Below, one piece after another: positions 57,917 through 64,000 of a stretch of 64,000 bases of DNA. The notes under the pieces were generated by a model. It saw nothing but the letters and a program-made list of their open reading frames with translations. It had not been told where the DNA came from and did no database searches. This DNA comes from Escallonia rubra (Eukaryota > Streptophyta > Magnoliopsida > Escalloniales > Escalloniaceae), in contig JAVXUO010002352.1 in NCBI GenBank assembly GCA_033065855.1, positions 124,001-188,000 of the forward strand, read 5' to 3'. Position 1 is the stretch's first letter, and each line of letters opens with the position of its first letter. The position numbers and the translations under genes are program-made.

Positions 57917-58560
57917 TCCGCTATATAGTAGAGCGGACGTCCAAGCAGAAAGACATCCAACACTTATTTTTTTGTTTCTCTCTAAATCCGCTATACTATA
58001 TAGCGGACGGCCAAGCAGAAAGACAGTCTGCAACACTTTGTTTTTTCTTGGTCCTCTGTACGTCCGCTATACTATATAGCGGACGGCCAAACAGAAAGAC
58101 AGTCTCCAACACTTAGTTTTTTCGTTGTCCTCTCTAAGTCCGCTATACTAATAGCGGACGGCCAAACAAAAAGACATCCTCTAACACTTTTAGTTTTTTC
58201 TTTGTCCTCTCTACGTCCGCTATACTATATAGCGGACGGCCAAGCAGAAAGACAGTCTCCAACACTTAGTTTTTTCTTGGTTCTCTCTACGTCTGCTATA
58301 CTATATAGCGGACAGCCAAGCAGAAAGACAGTCTCCAACCTAAAAAGTTTTTTCTTGGTTCTCTCTACGTCCGCTCTACTATATAGCGGACGGCCAAGCA
58401 GAAAGACAGTCTCCAACACTTAATTTTTTCTTGGTTCTCTCTACATCCGCTATACTATATAGCGGACGGCCAAGCAGAAAGACAGTCTCCAACACTTAGT
58501 TTTTTCTTGGTTCTCTCTACGTCCGCTTTACTATATAGCGGACGGCCAAGCAGAAAGACA
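57917..58560 (+). repeat. ~76 bp tandem array, nine units, each with the TCCGCTATA/TATAGCGGA palindrome
   Basis: Palindrome starts lie at 57917, 57987, 58063, 58139, 58216, 58292, 58370, 58446 and 58522, so the spacing is 76-78 after the first (70). Each unit continues GGCCAAGCAGAAAGACAGTC, then TCCAACACTTAGTTTTTTC and TTGGTTCTCTCTACG. The palindromic core is nearly perfect in most units and resembles the cores in the terminal repeats. The repeated short frames across it are artefacts. Confidence 0.95.
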
Positions 58561-58795
58561 GACTCCAACTCTTGCCCACACTTTTTTTCCCACCGGTCAA
58601 AGATGACTACAGATCATTCAATGAGCCAAAATGATATATCTGACCACAAATCAAACGCTCAACTGAATTCAACAACACAATGATATCGGTCAATCAAATC
58701 AGTCGCATTCAACACCGATCAACTGATGTCACACAAATCAAATCAATCGCATTCAACGATAAGGACAATTAAAAAATGAATATAATGTTACAATG
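58561..58795. other. MULE interior between array and ULP-like gene
   Basis: AT-rich sequence with short repeated motifs (CAATCGCATTCAAC, CAGTCGCATTCAAC). No gene. Confidence 0.5.
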
Positions 58796-61700
58796 TCAAT
58801 TGGGGCCCTCATCCCCTGCGGGATTCTCGTCATTAAACAGATTTACAATAAACCTAATAGCTCTAGGCCGACCATTGATAATTTGCCAAGCCATCATATA
58901 CCTAAAGTCTTGTATGCATTCTTGGCTCCAAACGGTCTTCTTGAGGCTCTCAGACCGACAAATGTAATTCATGTACATGCAGACGAAGATGCCGCAGTCC
59001 GAGGACTTATGTTGCTTGGGCCTACTCCTCTTCAATCAGAAAATGACAGTCGGCCTGACTGGTGCCCTCTCTTGACGCTTACCATTGACCATGGCAGCAA
59101 ATAGATTCTGTGAGAAACATAATAAGCATTAAACATTAAACATAGCAAACATAATAAGATTAATCAGTTTTACAATATGCAAGTTACAATAAGAAGTAAA
59201 CAGGATCTTACCATCGCATCCAACTGGCCTATGCCTCGGTACATTCAATCACACCCATCACGGAGGTATCATCGTAGAGACTGTCGATGACTGATACCGT
59301 CTTCTTTGCTGGTTCATAGCAAACCAAGTACCATTGGGCATTCCCTAAAAATGGGATTAGAAACACGTCGGCAACACTTGCGCTCACTGGACTATCCCTA
59401 ACAAGATATGCTTGTAGGTTAGCGGACGGTCTCCACTGGAGCTGGGCTCCCCCCTTTCTCCCCTTCCTTGAATTGCTCCAGTCTTCCCACTCTTGTACTA
59501 GGATGCCATGAAAAAAAGCATCCAAGAGACAAAATGCGCGGACCGAAGTTTGGCTGCTCCCGACACCTTTGCCTCAGAATTTGCACATAGTGCAAGATGA
59601 CACCGTTGTCTAACCAAGCTCCCGGCGCCAGTGAGGCCAATTCTGTCCACGCGGCATTATAATCCAAGCCCTCCGGGTGATCCACGTCATACGACGCTCT
59701 ATCTTGAGGGGGCCCGCTAAAATAACGGGCTGTGATTAGGACACATTTATGCGACTTTAGGGGCCTGGCTGGATGCCCTTTAGGATATTGCCCTCGGGGG
59801 TCGACCGGAAAATCTTGCCCTCCGCCGGGGGCCAAGAGCAAGGGATATTGGCCTCCAAAAGATGGTTCGGCCGGCTGATAATCCCTTTCGGAGGTCCCAG
59901 CCGGCTGATATAGCTCTCCGGCCATTTTTTCCCCGACCGATATTGCCCTCCGGGGGCGCCAAGTGGTCCCGCCCACGGGACAATGGGCAGTGCCTCGGTG
60001 AAACCGTAGTTTCCGAAAGGCCAGTCTTGCGTGACTTGAATCTGAGAGAGGGGTTGGGGTTCTGGGAACAAATTGAAGGAGGGGCCGCTGTAATCGCCCC
60101 ACGACGCTTGAGCCTGTCCCATCCCCGCTACAAAGGGACCACCAACTCCCTGGCTCACCCCTGAAGCATGTCCTGAGGGATCACCGTATCCCTGGCTAAC
60201 GCCCGTATAACCCATTCCCGGGCTGACGACCGAAGACTGTCCTGATGCTTGGCGCACAAAATTCCTACAGCCTAAAGCCAGTGCAGTAGCCTGTTGGCGA
60301 AGATCCTCACCCATTGCGCTCACCAGATCCTTCCGCTCACTCAACTTCTGGAAGAATGCAAGCGAGGCATTGACCTACATCCAAACAGATCAAAAAGTAA
60401 GTAACTTCACTCAGACATTTATATTCAACAAATTCAAGCGAAGTAAGACTGGTTGGGCCACTTACGAGATGGTATGCCATACGCTCATCAATCTGACCCC
60501 TAGTCACATACCTCTCCCCGAGTTCAAAGTTTACTGGGGCGACTCTCCTCCGCGTGATGCGGTAGTACCACTCATCGTACTGTTCGATGCTGATAACGGG
60601 GTCTGGCTCCGAGACGATGGCCGCCAGTGTGTCCTGCCAAGAACTCCAAAGCTCTATTTCGGCCACGCACAATTCGTGCACATTGGCCTTGCCAAACCAT
60701 CCGACATCCGGTGGGTCCCTGTTAACCCTCATATCTGGGGCACCGGCTGGCAACCCCTGCTCCAACTCAAAATGGCACATTTCTCGGTCTGGTAGCTGCC
60801 ACTCTGCGACCTCGAAGTGGATCAGGGGTGTGTACTGCAACCCAGAGAGCGTGAAGACGAACGACTCTCCCACCCGTCGCGCCAAACGTATGTACGGTGC
60901 CCAACGCATTTGGCCTGGAGATAGACGGTCAAACTCCCCCCAATAGTACGTAATGTTGTGATGGGGATCGACTCTCCTGCGGTAGTGGCTATCCCTCCGA
61001 TTGTATTCCCAAGCACGCAACCGAGGCCACACTTTATCGGTTCCATCCCTACGCGTTGGTGCACCGGGAGCAAGGTGTTCATAAGACCACACCTGAGAAC
61101 ACGGGCAAATTATATTGATATCGTCGATTCAACAAAAAAAAACAATAACGAAGACAGGATTTATATGATATACCTACAATAGCGAGAGACATGCACATAT
61201 GGCTTTGGCGTCGGGCCTCGTTGCCTTGTGCAATGCTCGGTACAGATACGAAAGAACCGCTGCACCCCAGGCATAATCCCCAACCTCCGACAGGTTACCC
61301 AACAACGGTAAATATTTCACGCTGGCCGTGTTCTTCGACATCGTTGGGAATAAAATTGCCCCATCACCCACCGGACAAAGGCTTTTGTGTAAAGCACAAG
61401 CTCACGGCCCGTATAGTTTTTCGGCAAAACCCCGTAGGTATCTACCTACCACTGCAACTTTATACCACCACTGCTAAATTGATCCTGGGGTATCGAAGTG
61501 AAGAAGTCCCTAGCGGTTCTATTATTCGTTGCTTCTGACGGAGGAGCAATTACCGGCCGCCCCGTCACCGGTAACCCTAAGATGAACCCTACATCTTCTA
61601 TGGTAATTGTCATCTCTCCGAGCAGGAAGTGAAACGTATTCGTTTCACTTCTCCACCTCTCAACAAGGGCACCTATCAATGCCCGATCAAGTTGTTGAAA

Positions 61701-61991
61701 TATCTGTCCATGCGTGAAAATCTCAAACCCAATTCCACGCAGTATCCTTTTCTGGGAGGTGTTCAGTTTCCATGATGTGAACTCGCGAGATACTTCTACG
61801 GTGGTGAGAAGTTCTCTTTCCTACGAATTAACACTTACAATTTAATCAAAACAAACGGTATACAATTGTTCGTAAGAATAAGAAAGTTGATAAATAATGT
61901 ATCTTACTCCACCATCCCATATGAGCGTACTGATATGGTTGGCTTGGTCGTATAACACGGATGGATCTTCGGGTCCAGGGTTAAATTCCAT
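58796..61991 (-). pseudogene. Plant mobile domain (PMD) plus ULP1-like cysteine protease gene, degenerate
   Basis: Minus-strand multi-exon gene. Exon 1 (61991-61908, 28 codons) opens MEFNPGPEDPSVLYDQ, a typical PMD start, with donor GTAAG. Exon 2 (from 61820) gives ALVERWRSETNTFHF, ITIEDVGFILGLPVTGRPV, VKYLPLL and GAAVLSYLYRALHKATRPDA. Next comes WSYEHLAPG (61092 on), introns at 61173-61093 and 60465-60375, a Gly/Pro/Gln-rich linker, then the ULP1 part with WLDNGVILHYVQ, FLIPFLGNAQWYLV, VSVIDSL and HKSSDCGIFVC. In PMD-ULP proteins the protease would act on SUMO-like targets. Lesions: TAG at 61446, a shift near 61368, TAG at 61174 (likely CAG before), a shift near 59550, a shift before 59229, TGA near 59035. 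The catalytic His codon is CAA (Gln). It is not functional. Confidence 0.85.
59229..59560 (-). other. ULP1-like domain with His-to-Gln change at the catalytic position
   Basis: In ULP1/C48 proteases the first catalytic residue is the His of an HW block before L.V. Here the minus strand reads NAQWYLVCYEPAKKTVSVID with CAA for that residue. The Asp (VID, 59291 region) is present, and the Cys (SSDCG, codon at 58994-58996) with a Gln shortly before it lies in the next exon. A single third-base change from CAC or CAT would explain it. Confidence 0.7.
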
Positions 61992-62467
61992 TTTTTGCAA
62001 CTGAAATTATGGAAAAACCTTCTCAGTTTGGATTTTGATAATCGCTCGCAAAAATACGACGCTAGCACATGCATAATACATACAATGTTAGCATATACAC
62101 TCATATGTATAATAGATATATATACATATACGGAATCGGATTTTACAAACGCTAGCACGTGAATAAATACATACATATATAAAACGCAATATTCATCAAA
62201 ACTATCAATTACAAACATAAAAAAGTATAGATTTTGTGAACTTACGTGATCTATTAGGGTATTAAAAGTGCTCTTAAGAAGGAATTGCACAGATCTGCTT
62301 GCCAACGCCGCTGGGAAAATTTGTGAGTAGAAACAATGGAGAAGAGTGTCGTAGTTACTGTTTTTCGAATATCAATTACACGTCTGCTACACTGTATCGC
62401 GGACTATTACGTCCGCCACGTTATATAGCGAATGCTGTTGACCTGACATGGACGTGGCGGGTGACGG
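61992..62467. other. 5' side of the PMD-ULP gene and inner edge of the right terminal repeat
   Basis: No further coding is recognised (the 133-codon frame here has no domain). At about 62382-62430 lie two more copies of the TCCGC...GCGGA-type palindrome just inside the terminal repeat. Confidence 0.55.
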
Positions 62468-62747
62468 GACAGAACCTGACAGGTGTCAGGCTAGGGCCCG
62501 TCCGCTACACTGTATAGTGGATGCCTTTTTGCTGTCCCGTGTCAGGACTTCAATGTCGTCCGGGATACAGTATAGCAGACGGGGTGGAGGGGCAAAAAGG
62601 TAAAAAAGGCCGTCCGCTATACAGTGTCGCGAACGACTGACAATATTCGACAAAGGCGCGATCTGGGTCGTCTATCTTTCAGGATGGACGGCCAGATCGC
62701 ACTAACAAATAGATTATTTTGATAGCACTCTCAACGGATCAGCTCCC
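62468..62747 (-). repeat. MULE terminal inverted repeat, right
   Basis: Reverse complement of 50039-50326 with scattered differences. It holds three palindrome copies (about 62500, 62558 and 62610). The tip reads CTCTCAACGGATCAGCTCCC. Confidence 0.92.
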
Positions 62748-62779
62748 TATTTATATATATATATATATATGTATACAGA

Positions 62780-62817
<38 letters not shown>

Positions 62818-62940
62818 TTACAGGCTAGTTGTTATTCTGTAGTGCTAATGTAGCAATTGTTATTATCTTTATGTCTGTAAAATAGGTGATCGAGCCGGGA
62901 CGACTTGTAAAACTATTTTATATATGAAATATTTCTCTTC

Positions 62941-62983
<43 letters not shown>
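62748..62983 (+). repeat. TA microsatellites around the right copy of the flanking repeat
   Basis: TA-rich runs at 62748-62810 and 62945-62983 bracket the second copy (62808-62946) of the sequence at 49842-49984. Confidence 0.9.
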
Positions 62984-62985
<2 letters not shown>

Positions 62986-63146
62986 CAACACTTTGACATG
63001 CTAACCAAGGCAAGACCATCATCATATCCACCACAATAAGCTATGCACATCACTTCAAGTGTGTACATAATGACCCAGTCTACCTTTCCACCACAAGTTA
63101 ATGATTCTCTCAAAACGACTAGCCCAATAGGCACTTATGGTATCAT
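62984..63146. other. Unassigned sequence
   Basis: No gene or repeat recognised. Confidence 0.4.
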
Positions 63147-63444
63147 TGTAACAGCCCAAACCTTGTTATTAGCGAGCCGCTTAGTTTATTTTAAAGCGTG
63201 ACTTTCATACGCAAGATTTAGCGTAGATTTTTCGTGAGTGAAATTTTTATCTGTAACCTTTAGCGACAAAATTTTGCTAAACTAGAAGTTATATATGAAA
63301 GATGGCAAATATAAATGATATTGATTGAGGTATTAGTGACAATTAGCGAAATGATATTTTTAAGAGCTTTAGCGACGAAATTCTTTTTAGTTAGCGTTGA
63401 TATTTTTACGTGGCCGTTTTTAACGACACATAATGGAGTGGGTT
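63147..63444 (+). repeat. Start of a probable gypsy-type LTR
   Basis: TGTAACAGCCCAAACC is a common plant gypsy LTR start (TGTAACA.CCC). The sequence continues to 63444 where a CACTA end begins, so the LTR is split and its other end is outside the window. TTAGCG motifs occur here too, for example TTTAGCGAC near 63260. Only the start motif supports the call. Confidence 0.45.
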
Positions 63445-64000
63445 CACTACAAGAAAAAAGGCTTTTAGCGACGGGTAAATCCGTCGCTAAAAGCCTAAAA
63501 TCCGTCGCTAAAACAATTAGCGACGGATTTACCGTCGCTAAAAGTCCCTCGTATAAAAGCCCGTCACTAATAGTTTAGCGACGGAATTTTTAAATCCGTC
63601 GTGAAATATGTAATTTTTTGCGACGGATTTATTTTTAATTAGCGACGAAATATCCGTCGCTAATTATATTTTAAATATTTTAATTTATTTTCTTTTTTGT
63701 CAAATTAGCGACGGAATAAATGTTTTAGCGACGGAATATTCCGTCGCTAAATAAGCTTTTTAGCGACGGAATATTCCGTCGCTAATTAACTGATTGTAGG
63801 AATACTTTTAGCGACGGAATTAATCCGTCGCCAAAAGTCAAATTTTTTTTGAATTGTTTTTTTATTTTTCCATTACCCAGACCTGTAATACAATTTTCAT
63901 TTCTCAATAACAACGCGCAATAATCAATACATAAAGAAATATAAAAAATCAAACATAAAAAATATTTATTACAAAAAAGACTCATTATGTACAAGCCGGG
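63445..64000 (+). mobile_element. CACTA (En/Spm) transposon, left end, continuing beyond the window
   Basis: It begins CACTACAAGAAAAAAGGC, the canonical CACTA terminus, after GTT. Subterminal repeats of TTTTAGCGACGG and its complement CCGTCGCTAA fill 63464-63840 in both orientations, several as near-perfect small palindromes (AGCGACGGAATATTCCGTCGCT). Such subterminal repeats bind the TNPA-type protein in this superfamily. No coding region is reached before the window ends. Confidence 0.92.

Larger units (their letters stand above)
50039..62747. mobile_element. Composite Mutator-like element (MULE), ~12.7 kb, with transposase and PMD-ULP gene
   Basis: The ends are inverted copies over ~285 bp (50039-50326 and 62468-62747): GG.AGCTGATCCGTTGAGAG at the tips, then GATCGCGCCTTTGTCGAATA, CCCCTCCACCCCGTCTGCTA and TGACACGGGACAGCAAAAA. 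Inside are a plus-strand FAR1-type transposase, a captured B3 fragment, palindrome arrays and a minus-strand plant mobile domain plus ULP1-like gene. MULEs carrying ULP1-like proteases are known in plants. A long solo LTR interrupts the transposase and the other gene is decayed, so this copy is no longer autonomous. Confidence 0.92.

Noticed and set aside
57917..58560. Regular array that could be mistaken for a CRISPR
   Set aside because: Units are whole-length tandem repeats without unique spacers, in a plant genome, inside a transposon.
61904..62305. 133-codon minus-strand frame overlapping the PMD exon 1
   Set aside because: It is in a different phase from the recognisable PMD start and has no domain.

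Overview
This is a plant nuclear genome window, almost certainly from a eudicot. It is AT-rich and repeat-dominated. The few recognisable genes are intron-containing or belong to plant-only families: a CC-NB-ARC-LRR immune receptor, FAR1-type Mutator transposase, plant mobile domain and REM-type B3. I cannot name the species. I see no tRNA, rRNA or bacterial or organellar genes.

Layout. 1-15.3 kb: a non-coding block of three head-to-tail Helitron-like units, each about 4.1 kb and on the minus strand. Their 3' hairpin/CTAG ends lie near 2083, 6133 and 10395. A diverged ~430 bp direct repeat (1-427 and ~14900-15325) brackets the block. 15.3-24.2 kb: relics, namely a 107 bp Stowaway MITE, a PIF/Harbinger-like element with GC-rich cargo, a dead LINE reverse transcriptase, a 450 bp tandem duplication, and a 1.7 kb element with ~630 bp inverted arms around a captured LRR fragment (Pack-MULE-like). 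24.2-27.3 kb: the only apparently intact host gene, an intronless CNL resistance gene whose MHD motif reads LHK. 27.3-31.5 kb: small repeats and a 787 bp hAT element with a perfect 8 bp target duplication.

31.6-38.8 kb: a decayed CACTA (En/Spm) element carrying transposase exons and LINE pieces. Its right end abuts a broken Ty1/copia element (38.8-43.0 kb, minus strand, one LTR left). 43.4-44.4 kb: a second hAT element with a perfect 8 bp duplication. 45.1-47.4 kb: an NLR pseudogene reduced to its LRR part, with a 201 bp in-frame duplication. 48.1-50.0 kb: a GC-rich unclassified segment with a second PIF/Harbinger-like element.

50.0-62.7 kb: the most notable object, a ~12.7 kb Mutator-like element (MULE) with ~285 bp terminal inverted repeats. 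It carries (i) a FAR1-type transposase, frame-consistent at 764 aa but interrupted by a 2239 bp solo LTR with a perfect 5 bp target duplication; (ii) a captured, broken REM-type B3 fragment; (iii) a 9-copy, ~76 bp tandem array in which every unit holds a ~23 bp palindrome also present repeatedly in the terminal repeats; (iv) a degenerate minus-strand gene joining a plant mobile domain to a ULP1-like protease whose catalytic His codon reads Gln. A ~140 bp sequence occurs as a direct copy on both sides of this element. 63.1-64.0 kb: the start of a probable Ty3/gypsy LTR, entered at 63445 by a CACTA element with TTAGCGACGG subterminal repeats that runs off the window.

The window is mainly a record of nested insertion, capture and decay around one resistance gene and one resistance-gene relic.
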